Positions 27,393 to 36,400 of a stretch of DNA of 64,000 nt are shown in pieces. The stretch is from Pedobacter cryoconitis (GTDB lineage: Bacteria; Bacteroidota; Bacteroidia; Sphingobacteriales; Sphingobacteriaceae), in contig NZ_QLLR01000016.1 of the NCBI RefSeq assembly GCF_003259615.1, forward strand, positions 55,443-119,442, in the 5' to 3' direction. A program made the translations under genes and the position numbers. Under the pieces are notes generated by a model that had not been told where the DNA came from, made no database searches, and was given only the letters and a program-made list of their open reading frames with translations. Each line of letters starts with the position of its first letter. Position 1 is the first letter of the stretch.

Positions 27393-28217
27393 CTAATGAA
27401 TCCCGAAGGTAATACCGAAAGCTAAATTCTTAAGTCCCTTTTGCGCCTCAGTATCAAACATATCATTAAAGTAGTACTTCGTAAACAAACCAATTCCTGA
27501 ATATCCGACTCTCAAAGTACCGCCTAAACGAACCTTTTGAAAATCATAATCCTTCCTGAACTTCTGCTTACCACGCTCCTCACTAATCTGCTTAACCTTT
27601 CCATTCAGCAAAAAGCTCACTTCAGGCCCAACAACAAAATAAAATCTCTTTCCCCTTTGATTCTCGTTTGTTCTAAACTCAAAATTCAACGGAATATGCA
27701 CATAACTACTCGAAAACCTATTTTTACTAAAATCAATCGATTCATCCACATAAGTAAGATCCGGCGTATTCTTTTGAATAGTAATATTCTTTTCCAATCT
27801 TATCAAAGTCCAATCAAAACCAGCTGCTGCATAAATCCTGAAATTAGGATTAAAACGATACCCAAAGTACGCCAAATCAAAAGATACCGTGCTCGTCTTG
27901 CTCCCCCTGTAATCCAGAAAATCATTTTTAGGAGAAAGCTTAAAACTTCCATTGTCAATTAACCTTGAAAAACCAATATCCAATCTCGTAAAAGTAAGTC
28001 CATAACCAAAACGTCCTGTAGGAGCAGAAACATTTTTCACACTATCCTCATTACGTCCAAAAGACACATTTAAATTATATTTCCGGCCCTTTACCGAAGT
28101 TTTAGCAGTCTGCACCACTGTTGTATCTACATGATCACCCGATTGCGCAGCAGCCGTTAAACAAGCCGCTCCCACCAATCCTGTCAGCATTAAAGTCTTT
28201 AGTAAATTATTATTCAT
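27393..28217 (-). CDS. Outer-membrane beta-barrel protein
   Basis: 274 residues. The signal peptide is MNNNLLKTLMLTGLVGAACL followed by TAAAQ. The mature protein alternates hydrophobic and polar residues in strands (RFGYGLTFTRLDIGFSR, VSFDLAYFGYRFNPNFRIYAAAGF, GGTLRVGYSGIGLFTKYYF) and ends in LAFGITFGIH. It resembles porin-family beta-barrels common in Bacteroidota. It is probably a small outer-membrane protein; no specific function can be assigned. Confidence 0.75.
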   Translation of the reverse strand: MNNNLLKTLMLTGLVGAACLTAAAQSGDHVDTTVVQTAKTSVKGRKYNLNVSFGRNEDSVKNVSAPTGRFGYGLTFTRLDIGFSRLIDNGSFKLSPKNDFLDYRGSKTSTVSFDLAYFGYRFNPNFRIYAAAGFDWTLIRLEKNITIQKNTPDLTYVDESIDFSKNRFSSSYVHIPLNFEFRTNENQRGKRFYFVVGPEVSFLLNGKVKQISEERGKQKFRKDYDFQKVRLGGTLRVGYSGIGLFTKYYFNDMFDTEAQKGLKNLAFGITFGIH

Positions 28218-28490
28218 ATTATAATTTCAGTTTCAATATCTTATTCAATAACCCCGTCTCTATCTATACTAATAACCGGTTTCTATACATTATTGTTCTT
28301 CAAAAAGATCATTCTCCTATGATCCCCACATCAAACTATATCATTATCGTTTCCAGCGGTTAAATTTAAGCATTCCTCAATTTAATACAATCATAGAAAA
28401 ATAATCAAATTATATCTTGTTGATACCTAATAGATCCACAAACCCACCATAAGTTTCACACCAGAAAAAATAAATATTTAACCAATGTAT

Positions 28491-28958
28491 CTTCTACACC
28501 TCGTTTCTCCAACCAATCTTTCCACCTAGTTTCTCCACCCAGTCTTTCCATCCAGTTTCTCCACCCAGTTTCTCCACCTAGTCTTTCCACCCAGTCTTTC
28601 CACCCAGTTTTTCTACCTAGTTTCTCCACCTAGTCTTTCCATCCAGTTTCTCCACCCAGTCTTTCCACCCAGTTTCTCCACCCAGTCTTTCCACCCAGTT
28701 TCTCCACCTAGTCTTTCCACCCAGTCTTTCCACCCAGTTTCGCCACCCAGTTTCTCCACCCAGTTTCTCCACCCAGTTTCTCCACCCAGTTTCTCCACCT
28801 AGTCTTTCCACCCAGTTTTTCTACCTAGTCTTTCCATCCAGTTTCTCCATCCAGTTTCGCTGCCCAGTCTTTCCAACCGGTTTCTCCACCCAGTTTCGCC
28901 GCCCAGTCTTTCCACCCAGTTTCTCCACCTAGTCTTTCCACCTAACTTCTCCAACCAA
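28491..28958. repeat. 13-bp tandem repeat, 36 units without indels
   Basis: Units of TTTCTCCACCCAG alternate irregularly with TCTTTCCACCCAG and point variants (CCTAG, CATCCAG, GCCGCCCAG). I counted 36 successive units, all exactly 13 bp. The outermost units are the most degenerate. On the minus strand the unit is CTGGGTGGAGAAA; because 13 is not a multiple of 3, three units give 13 codons and every frame encodes the same cyclic peptide LGGETGWRNWVEK. Several ORFs therefore appear, but none has a convincing start, and TAG in the CTAGG variants interrupts them. It is probably a non-coding minisatellite. Confidence 0.9.
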
Positions 28959-29020
28959 CAAACCAAACAAGCAATTCTCGCGGTAAACATCCTGCATGTA
29001 AAAAACCCCTTCAGAGAAAT

Positions 29021-29100
29021 AAAAAAACACCATGTAGTATTTCGAGCCTTATTCATCCCTTCAGATGAATTCCAGCCGAAATACTACATGGTGTTTTTTT
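29021..29100 (-). terminator. Long inverted repeat, hemJ terminator (bidirectional)
   Basis: Arms 29021-29044 and 29077-29100 are 24-base perfect complements starting with seven A and ending with seven T. The 32-base loop holds a second small stem, ATTCATC / GATGAAT. It lies 22 bases past the hemJ stop. It can terminate transcription on either strand. Confidence 0.8.
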
Positions 29101-29122
29101 ATTTCCCTCTTACAGTACCCTT

Positions 29123-29671
29123 TTACTCTCCCCGTTTCTGACGATAATTCTTGTACAACTTAACAGCTGTCATAATCCCCCCAGAAAACACGATCAATCC
29201 GATCAACCCATAAACCCAGTCAACCGCACTCTTCAGCACTACCGTAAAAACAATCGCTACCAATAAAACCGTGGCCACCTCATTCCATAACCTTAACTTA
29301 AAAGAACTCAGTTTAAAAACCCCGTTCTTCATCTGTTTCATTAACCGCTGACAAATAAAATGGTAAACCAGCAATAACAAAACAAAACCAAGCTTCACAT
29401 GTAACCACGGCGTGCTTAACAAACCCGGTCTGATACAAATCATACCGATCCCAGCAAGCACAGCGAAAGTCATTGCCGGGTTCGTAATAATATGCCACAA
29501 CTTGTGCTCTATCTTAATAAACTCCTTCTGAAGAATCTCTTTCTCAACCTCAGGGCGGTCATTCGCTTCCGTATGGTAAATAAACAACCTTACACTATAA
29601 AATAACCCCGCCATCCAGCTCACCACAAAGATGATATGGACAGAAAGTACATATGGATAATAAGAATCCAT
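29123..29671 (-). CDS. hemJ: Protoporphyrinogen IX oxidase, HemJ type
   Basis: 182 residues with four to five membrane helices. Diagnostic stretches are VHIIFVVSWMAGLFYSVRLF and IYH near the N-terminus, WHIITNPAMTFAV, and WLHVKLGFVLLLLVYHF. These carry the conserved His, Arg and Lys of the HemJ/UPF0093 family, which oxidises protoporphyrinogen IX in haem synthesis in the inner membrane. It ends in a basic tail. The prophage begins just upstream of its start. Confidence 0.85.
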   Translation of the reverse strand: MDSYYPYVLSVHIIFVVSWMAGLFYSVRLFIYHTEANDRPEVEKEILQKEFIKIEHKLWHIITNPAMTFAVLAGIGMICIRPGLLSTPWLHVKLGFVLLLLVYHFICQRLMKQMKNGVFKLSSFKLRLWNEVATVLLVAIVFTVVLKSAVDWVYGLIGLIVFSGGIMTAVKLYKNYRQKRGE

Positions 29672-29756
29672 AACCTAACAACTTAAATGACTAATAAACA
29701 AACACTTATGGTAATTAATTTTCATTTACTAAAGTTTTAATAAAGTATATACAGTC

Positions 29757-30323
29757 TCACTTGACCCCTCGCTTAAATAGCCAGGCGGCAAATATAAACA
29801 AACAAATAATGAAGATTATTATAAAAATCACCTTATAATCTGCTTTCCTTTCTACGATCGCATCAGATTTTTTAATTAGTTTCTTATCCTCTTCTTTGCT
29901 TTCTTTATTTTCAGCTTTGGTGGTTTTAATATTATTTCGGATCTCAGTTTTCCTTTGTTTAGGAACATTTACTTTTTGCGGCTTTAATGTGTATTTAGAA
30001 TACAAAGTGCTGTCGACCGGATTATAAATCTGCTCCAGATTAATAAACTCGTCGTCAATTGTATTCAGGCCATTTTTAATAGTTTCAAGATTGACCTTTC
30101 GTTTTCCTTGGCCATTAACAACAGGTGTTTTAACGGCAGTATCTAAACTCTCTGTAATTGTGATTATAGAATTATCATCGGCTACAAACTGACTAGATAT
30201 TTTTTCAGAATGACTTGATTCTGTCAACTCGCTTGAGGAAGTTTTGTGTTTAAATACTTTATTAAACACACCGCAGCCATTCAATAGAATGACCGCAGTT
30301 AGAATTATAAAAACCTTCTTCAT
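29757..30323 (-). CDS. Unimolecular spanin (lipoprotein with C-terminal membrane anchor)
   Basis: 188 residues. The N-terminus MKKVFIILTAVILLNGCGVF has a lipobox with Cys17, so it should be lipid-anchored in the outer membrane. The C-terminus has a membrane helix (VIFIIIFIICLFIFAAWLF) followed by a basic tail KRGVK, so it should also sit in the inner membrane. A long charged, periplasmic linker joins them. This two-anchor layout is that of one-protein spanins, as in phage T1, which fuse inner and outer membranes at lysis. It is the last gene of the lysis cassette and overlaps the previous gene by 4 bases. Confidence 0.8.
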   Translation of the reverse strand: MKKVFIILTAVILLNGCGVFNKVFKHKTSSSELTESSHSEKISSQFVADDNSIITITESLDTAVKTPVVNGQGKRKVNLETIKNGLNTIDDEFINLEQIYNPVDSTLYSKYTLKPQKVNVPKQRKTEIRNNIKTTKAENKESKEEDKKLIKKSDAIVERKADYKVIFIIIFIICLFIFAAWLFKRGVK

Positions 30324-30502
30324 GGTAATTGATCCAATTTATTACTCAATCCCTCTAAGCTCATCGCTAAGCTATCGTAAACTACATTTACCTGTCTAAT
30401 GTGGTATGCTGGCGTAAAATCGTTGTACGGCCTTTTGCGCTCCATTGGTATTGCAGAAGAAAATAGCAATACTATAGCTGATACTGTGATTAACTTTTTC
30501 AT
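30320..30502 (-). CDS. Small exported lysis-cassette protein, unknown
   Basis: 60 residues with a signal-like or membrane N-terminus (MKKLITVSAIVLLFSSAIP) and a short polar tail. It lies between the membrane protein and the spanin gene and overlaps the latter by ATGA. A role in lysis (holin accessory or antiholin) is only inferred from position. Confidence 0.6.
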   Translation of the reverse strand: MKKLITVSAIVLLFSSAIPMERKRPYNDFTPAYHIRQVNVVYDSLAMSLEGLSNKLDQLP

Positions 30503-30503
30503 T

Positions 30504-30848
30504 TTACCTTTTCTTTAAGTTAAGTGCCTTTTCAACTTTACCAGCAACCGCCCGCACTATCCCGGTTGTAGATTGTATGTCTCGTTTTGAACTATCATTA
30601 GTCAATTTTATCGTGTCAAGCTTGTTTTCCATTGCCTTAAATCTTGGATCTTGACGTTTTTCAACCTCTGCGATTACCCTTTCAAGACCTTTCTCAGTTA
30701 TTACATTGATTTGCTTGTTTAGCGATTGGTTTTCCTGGAAGAGAAATACGCAAAGCAAGGTCAATAAGACCATGCAGGTAGTTTTTACATCCTTACTAAA
30801 CCAAGCAAACAATTTATCAGCCCACCCCATTTTTGTGTTTTCGTTCAT
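30504..30848 (-). CDS. Putative holin-like single-pass membrane protein
   Basis: 114 residues with one membrane helix near residues 24-42 (TTCMVLLTLLCVFLFQ) and a long, charged, helical C-terminal part. It starts directly after the endolysin stop (TAA then ATG). Position in the lysis cassette suggests a holin or a pinholin-type protein. The single helix and long tail are unlike classical holins, so the function is uncertain. Confidence 0.6.
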   Translation of the reverse strand: MNENTKMGWADKLFAWFSKDVKTTCMVLLTLLCVFLFQENQSLNKQINVITEKGLERVIAEVEKRQDPRFKAMENKLDTIKLTNDSSKRDIQSTTGIVRAVAGKVEKALNLKKR

Positions 30849-31385
30849 TTAGGCTTCATTTTTTGAGATTTCGCCAGATTCTGACAATAGTACTTTTCTA
30901 ATGTTCGCAGGTTGGCCGCTTTTAAACGGGCTACGCCTGGCTCCAAGAAGTCTTGTTTTTAAGATTCGAGTGAACCCGGTATCGTCTGATTGGTTTGCTC
31001 CATATACATGAAATGTGGATTGATCCTCTCCTATGTATAAGCCAACGTGTCCTCCGCCTATACGTCCAAACACTAAAACGTCTCCGAGCATTTCTTTCCC
31101 TGTAGCAACAGGGATTCCCCATTCAAGCCAGCTCTTAGCGGCAAGCAATTTGTTTTTATCAAAAGGATACCCCGCATTTTTCGCCCATATCCCCATCCCC
31201 AAACCGCAGAATGGTACAGAGTCAGCGGTATACCATGATATATTCAACGATTTTGCCCATCCCATGATTACAGGATTACTTTCTTTGCCTGGCACCTCTT
31301 TAGTGCCATACCATTTTAAAGCTTCTACTAATAATTTCGGCGCTTCTTCTTTGCTTAACCAACTGTATTTACTTGGTAATCCCAT
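30849..31385 (-). CDS. Endolysin-type peptidase, NlpC/P60-CHAP-like (TIGR02594 type)
   Basis: 178 residues. Seen: ALKWYGTKEVPGKESNPVIMGWA, a catalytic Cys in DSVPFCGLGMGIW, and a catalytic His in GGGHVGLYIGED, the pattern of phage amidase/endopeptidases of this type. A GTG 15 bases upstream (31400) is an alternative start. I prefer the ATG at 31383-31385 because GTGAGGGAG just upstream then serves as a Shine-Dalgarno-like sequence. No signal peptide is present, so release would depend on a holin. Confidence 0.85.
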   Translation of the reverse strand: MGLPSKYSWLSKEEAPKLLVEALKWYGTKEVPGKESNPVIMGWAKSLNISWYTADSVPFCGLGMGIWAKNAGYPFDKNKLLAAKSWLEWGIPVATGKEMLGDVLVFGRIGGGHVGLYIGEDQSTFHVYGANQSDDTGFTRILKTRLLGARRSPFKSGQPANIRKVLLSESGEISKNEA

Positions 31386-31406
31386 CTTACTCTCCCTCAC
31401 TTAAAA

Positions 31407-31429
31407 CTGCATAAGCCCATCCTATGCAG
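31407..31429 (-). other. Hairpin upstream of the endolysin gene
   Basis: CTGCATA / TATGCAG, a 7-bp stem with a 9-base loop. On the minus strand it is followed by TTTTAAG. It may reduce read-through into the lysis genes. Confidence 0.4.
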
Positions 31430-31438
31430 AGTGTTTTT

Positions 31439-31819
31439 TTATTTTTTAACTAATAACTCCATCAATGCCTTGCGTTCGGCATAATTGATATTTACACCTT
31501 CAGTAAGGCTATTCAGATGATCCATCCCAAAAACAGCAATATCTTCACTCGTTAATTGGCTGTCTGCTTGCATTATCTCATTGTTGATATTAATAAACTC
31601 CGGATGACTCCCGTTAACATTAGCACCTTCGGTAATTCCGTACTTATCAAAAATAGATTTAACAATTACAGACTTATCCGTCGATTCAATGGTTTTCAGT
31701 ACTCCTTCAATAATTTTCATATCTGCATACGTAGGTGTTTTAAATGCTGGCAACAGTCTTTCTAACATCATTAGAATGCCAAATTGTAATTTTGGTGAAT
31801 CTTGTATTTCCGTGTTCAT
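31439..31819 (-). CDS. Phage protein of unknown function
   Basis: 126 residues, mostly helical and acidic (LGFGILMMLERLLPAF-like start LQFGILMMLERLLPAF; then TDKSVIVKSIFDKYGI). No membrane segment or known motif. It lies between tail-fibre and lysis genes, 2 bases after the next gene upstream, so it is probably a tail or lysis-region accessory. Confidence 0.65.
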   Translation of the reverse strand: MNTEIQDSPKLQFGILMMLERLLPAFKTPTYADMKIIEGVLKTIESTDKSVIVKSIFDKYGITEGANVNGSHPEFININNEIMQADSQLTSEDIAVFGMDHLNSLTEGVNINYAERKALMELLVKK

Positions 31820-31821
31820 AT

Positions 31822-32202
31822 TTATACTGTTGTGTTTTCTAGAATGTACTGATCCTTCATTAATTTTGTAATCGCAGCCCGAATAGTGGTATTACACTTA
31901 TCAAAATTTGCCAACTTGGCCTGAGCTTTCGTTTTTTCATTACCATCTGGTAATACAAGAATTTGTTTCTCCAACTCGTCGCCAATTATCGACATGGTGG
32001 GCATTGTGGTTGTTTGATTTGTGCCGTCTCTTAAAACCGATGTCAATTTAGCTTCAATCCGAAAATTTGTAACATCTAAATTTCCAATTGTAGGGACACC
32101 CCCGGGCATTGGGTAAGTACCGTTTATAGCTAAAACAACGTCCGTTGCTGTAAGGATAGCTCCCTGAGCATCTTCCTTTAATATTACTTTGAATTTTTCC
32201 AT
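31822..32202 (-). CDS. Phage protein of unknown function
   Basis: 126 residues. The first half is beta-like with a Gly/Pro-rich loop (NGTYPMPGGVPTIGNLDV), the second half helical. I do not recognise a family. Its place just after the fibre genes suggests a tail-tip accessory. Confidence 0.65.
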   Translation of the reverse strand: MEKFKVILKEDAQGAILTATDVVLAINGTYPMPGGVPTIGNLDVTNFRIEAKLTSVLRDGTNQTTTMPTMSIIGDELEKQILVLPDGNEKTKAQAKLANFDKCNTTIRAAITKLMKDQYILENTTV

Positions 32203-32221
32203 TTTTATATTTATTAATTAA

Positions 32222-33403
32222 TTAACTACAAACTCCTGATCCAGTTATTACTCCGGATGTTATGATTCTATAAGCTGAATTTTGGCCGACAAACGTCCAG
32301 TAATACCCATCAAGTGCATAATTGTAATCTTTACCCTCCTGAGCTGCTGCTGCTGAACTATAATATTTATCATTGTATATATTTCTGTAAAGAGTAACTG
32401 GTGAAGAATTTCCACCGCCAGCGTATAAACAGCCAGATTCAAGGTCTGATTCGTACAATTTAAAGGTGTCCGCTACCCATCGAATCATTGCCGGATCATC
32501 TGGAGGATAAGAGCCACCACAAATACCAACGTACTCCACAGATCCGTCACCTTTAGTTTTTATCCATTGCCCATCCCACGCTAATCCTCTGTAAAATCTA
32601 TATTCATCACCCGCCTCACAAGTTTTCTTTGTATAAACAAAATCACCTGTCTGAACCGGGAGCCGCTTAACAAATACTGTAGTTGATACTGCATCGTTAG
32701 TTCTGGAACATGCCCAACTTGCGTGTGTCGCACTCCAAGCATTTAATTTCGCACCAGCATTTACGGTAAAGGAATTATTACCGCTCTGCATTTCCCCCTC
32801 TTCATTACGTGCATAGGCCCGAAGCACACCGTAATCGCCAAACTTCAATTCTGGTATCGAAGTTGCCCCGTTATACAAGATCTGCTGTTTTGCAGGTAGT
32901 GAGCTGATAGGATGTTTTGTGAAATCTCCATTATTCACTGAAAGGTAAAATCCGTAGTCGTTTGTGATAGTATAGTAAGAAGAGCGGTAATTCACTGAAA
33001 GGAATACTTGCCCAGCAAAATTGTCCTGGCCGTTGGTTCCGGTTGTATCTGGCTCACCAACTGAAGGCACACCGACGTAAGGCAAGGTATTTAACCCAGA
33101 ATCATTCATCACAATAAATCGCTGGCCATTGGCATCTTCCAATCTTGCTTTAAACACCCTCGGTGCGGCGTGCATCTTATAATTTTGGGAGTCAGGGATA
33201 TCTTTGACAATCCCAACGAACCCGGATTTCCCCAACCCGTCATCGACCATTATCCATGCATCGATGTAGAATAGATCTTTAATGGTATTGCCATACTCAG
33301 CAAGTTTTAAAGCAGGATAAGCATCAAGCTTTATCTCTCCTTCAATATGAATAGGAACTCTTGTTGCTCCACCATCCAGGTATACAGTATTTGGTGCTGC
33401 CAT
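32222..33403 (-). CDS. Tail-tip or fibre-associated protein
   Basis: 393 residues, rich in Tyr, Asn, Gly and Ser, with many short beta segments (VFLSVNYRSSYYTITNDYGF, ISSLPAKQQILY) and an Ig-like middle (YGVLRAYARNEEGEM). Cysteines cluster in CEAGDEYRFYRGL and EYVGICGGSY. It begins 2 bases after the big tail protein. Secreted or virion surface proteins of this composition are common behind fibre genes in Bacteroidota phages. The exact role is unknown. Confidence 0.65.
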   Translation of the reverse strand: MAAPNTVYLDGGATRVPIHIEGEIKLDAYPALKLAEYGNTIKDLFYIDAWIMVDDGLGKSGFVGIVKDIPDSQNYKMHAAPRVFKARLEDANGQRFIVMNDSGLNTLPYVGVPSVGEPDTTGTNGQDNFAGQVFLSVNYRSSYYTITNDYGFYLSVNNGDFTKHPISSLPAKQQILYNGATSIPELKFGDYGVLRAYARNEEGEMQSGNNSFTVNAGAKLNAWSATHASWACSRTNDAVSTTVFVKRLPVQTGDFVYTKKTCEAGDEYRFYRGLAWDGQWIKTKGDGSVEYVGICGGSYPPDDPAMIRWVADTFKLYESDLESGCLYAGGGNSSPVTLYRNIYNDKYYSSAAAAQEGKDYNYALDGYYWTFVGQNSAYRIITSGVITGSGVCS

Positions 33404-33404
33404 G

Positions 33405-36400
33405 TTAGTTGTCTTGTACGTAAAGTTTCCAGAGTTTTCCTGATGTGGAAGGGATGTATAATGCTGACGTAGCTTTCACGACCGGAGCGGTTAGTTCTCC
33501 GTTCTGTTTAAATGTAAATTGGGGAGTAGCTCTATTTCCAAAATGAAAACCAATATAATCATTACCGCTATTGCCCCCCTGGTAATACCCAATTCCATAT
33601 TCCCCGGCATTCGCCAGCCTCCAAATATTATTATGACCTGGGTTATAAGCGTTATTCTGGAAACCTCCATTTGTACCTGTACCTGCCGAAATAGTTCCTT
33701 CTGCAATAATATAACCGTCCATCCCTAAGGATAAGTTTTGAGTTCCTGCTTGCGAAATAACTACCTGGTGCGCTCCACTCCTTAATCTACCATTGTACGA
33801 ATAACCTAACCCGTACATCGTTCCTATCTCATTCCATTGATCACCGATTGTCCAAATAATTTTGTTGGCTGTATCAGTCTGGTCATAGCTCCCTACCATG
33901 CCACGGTGGTTAGTAGACTTAAATCCATATCCATTACTTTCAAAACTAGCAGAGGTTTGAATTATATTATCACAGTAGAACTTCTTGCCTCCATATGTTC
34001 TAATATAGACTGCATCCTGCATATAAATACCTCCAGAAAATGTCTCATTAAACCATCCAGAAGAACCAGTACTTCTAAACCAATTATCAGTTATGTATGA
34101 GTTTGCATACCAATAGCCATTATTTATGTCGCGTCTTAATGACCAGCTACCATCTTTATCAAGAAATCCAAAATTTCCAGCGTAATCCCCATGTATACTT
34201 CCTTTTGATATTCCTTGAGCTGTTAAGTTAATTACAACATTATTTACTGTATCCGTATAAAAGCTCCATTGATTGGCACTAATTGGTTTTAAGCCGACTC
34301 GATAGGTTCCAGAATAAATACCGCATTGACCAGAAGTGTAAAACCAATCTCCTGATGTTACACTGCCAGATCCTTCAATATTTTTAGCGATTAAATCCTC
34401 GAATCCTGTTCCGGGGTTATTTGTAATTGCAATTCGTCCACTTGGTTGTATTGAGATATTTGAAGCCACCTTGCCTGCCCAATGAAATGATAATACAGGA
34501 GGTGTATCACCGCCTCTCATAATCTGCAATTCTGAACTATTATAACCTGTGCCTGATCCGCCGGAAAATACTACAGTAGCATTATTGTAACCATTGTAAA
34601 GTAAATTTCTCCAACTTCCCCATGTATTGTTGTCACCATTTCTATTTCTGAAAGCTATATCACCTGTGTTGCCATAAAAGCTATTGATTTGTAAATCATA
34701 ACTGCCATTTTGGAAGCCTCCCATTGACCATAATGAGCCATTATAAGGTGTGCCTGATCCAGTATAGGCAAAAGTCACAAGATTACCTCTTTGCCCATCT
34801 GCTTGTCCAGCACTATTTATGCTATCAACATTTTTTCGGACAAAATCACTTCCAGAAGATAAGCCTAAGAAAGTTCTGACTGCTGCTTGATTCCATGAAT
34901 AATGATATCCATTTGCACTGTCATTACCATACATAGATTGTAGGGATGCGTCTCCTCTTGGATTACCAGCTGATTCAGGAGTCCTAATGTAATTCGCATG
35001 AAGATAACCCGAGGAGTCTCTGCGAGGGATAGTGTTTGGCAAAGGTTCAATAACTCCTAAAAAGGCAGTTAAATTACCCTTACCAATTGGATGCCAGTTA
35101 CCATCAGCACCTAATCCCATCAAATAGGTATTTACTGCAACATCTGTATTAATATATGATCCAGCATTTGCCCATGAGATAGAATTTACAGCAGTCCCTC
35201 CAATAGCTAAAAATCTGGAGTCAGATACTCCTTTAGTATAGTAATTCGAAAGATCAGTAACTACACTCTTATTTACCCATTTAAACCCATCCCATGTTAA
35301 TGCCTGGCCTATTGCAAGGTTTGATAATGCCACATCAGTTAAACCTGCTAGAGTAGCAGATCCGCCTCCAGGCAATGGACTTGCACCGCCGCCTAAACCA
35401 GAAGAATCAACATAAATTTTCCAAAGCTTGAAGTCAGTTGAAGGAATGAACAGTTTGTCTTTAAAAGTTCCCTGAGAAACATTAAATACCGCATCTGTTT
35501 GATAAACTGCCTTATTGTGAATAAAATCCTCAACGTTAATATTCCCCGGTACGGCCGGGATGTTTACGCCGTTTGGAGAGCCTACGGCATTACCTTTGGA
35601 ATCTTTGAAATCTCCATAGTCTTCAAACTTCTCCTCAGTGATAAACTGCAATCCAGGTTCAATTACCTCTGAAAGCACTAGCTTGTGTCTCCCAGATTTA
35701 ACGGCAAATGTTCCGCTTACAAACATGAATTTTCCTTGCGTAAGAGGAAGTGTAAATATATCTAAAGGAGAAAAGTCCCCCATAAAACTACCTTCAGAAC
35801 GCCTTGATACCCGCTTGTATTGAGTCAGAATATTTCTGGTGGCAATCTGTTGGAGTAGTAAAATTTCTCCGTTGCTTCTCCAGCCAGTAGTTGGCTGTCC
35901 ATTTGCCAACCGCATCCATGATGTACGACTAGGATTGTCATCGTCACCAAATAACAGCACTGTCGTGTCTGGAGCTTCCGTATAAGATCCAAACTGAGTT
36001 AATCTATTTACGAACCCAATTGAAGATTTGTAAAATGGATTTTGATCCAATTTCAAATTGACATTATCAATCCTAACTCTTAATGGACTTGAAGTGTCTT
36101 CGTGCCTAACCCCGCAGATCCAGATTGAAATAAAACCGTCTGACCCGGTAAAAGGTAAATTGAAACTTAAATTCTGATCATCATTTAGCTCTTTACGTTT
36201 TTTATAAGTCTTGATAGCAGCCGGATACTCTGTCCAGCTTGGTGCCCAACTCGCATCTGTGTCAAGATTACAGTACCTTATATAACCATCCGGACGTGTA
36301 AATATCGCCCGTAAGTAAATTCCAATTTGGCGTTTGCTATCTGAATTTCCATCGTCTGCTCCTAAAGTTAGGGATAGTACAATGGTATTAGTTTGCAATA

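Noticed and set aside
28491..28958. CRISPR array
   Set aside because: Units are contiguous 13-mers with no spacers between them, and no cas genes are near.
28613..29056. Proteins encoded by the 13-bp repeat
   Set aside because: Overlapping ORFs in several frames arise from the repeat itself. TAG in the CTAGG variants breaks them, and no start signal is convincing.
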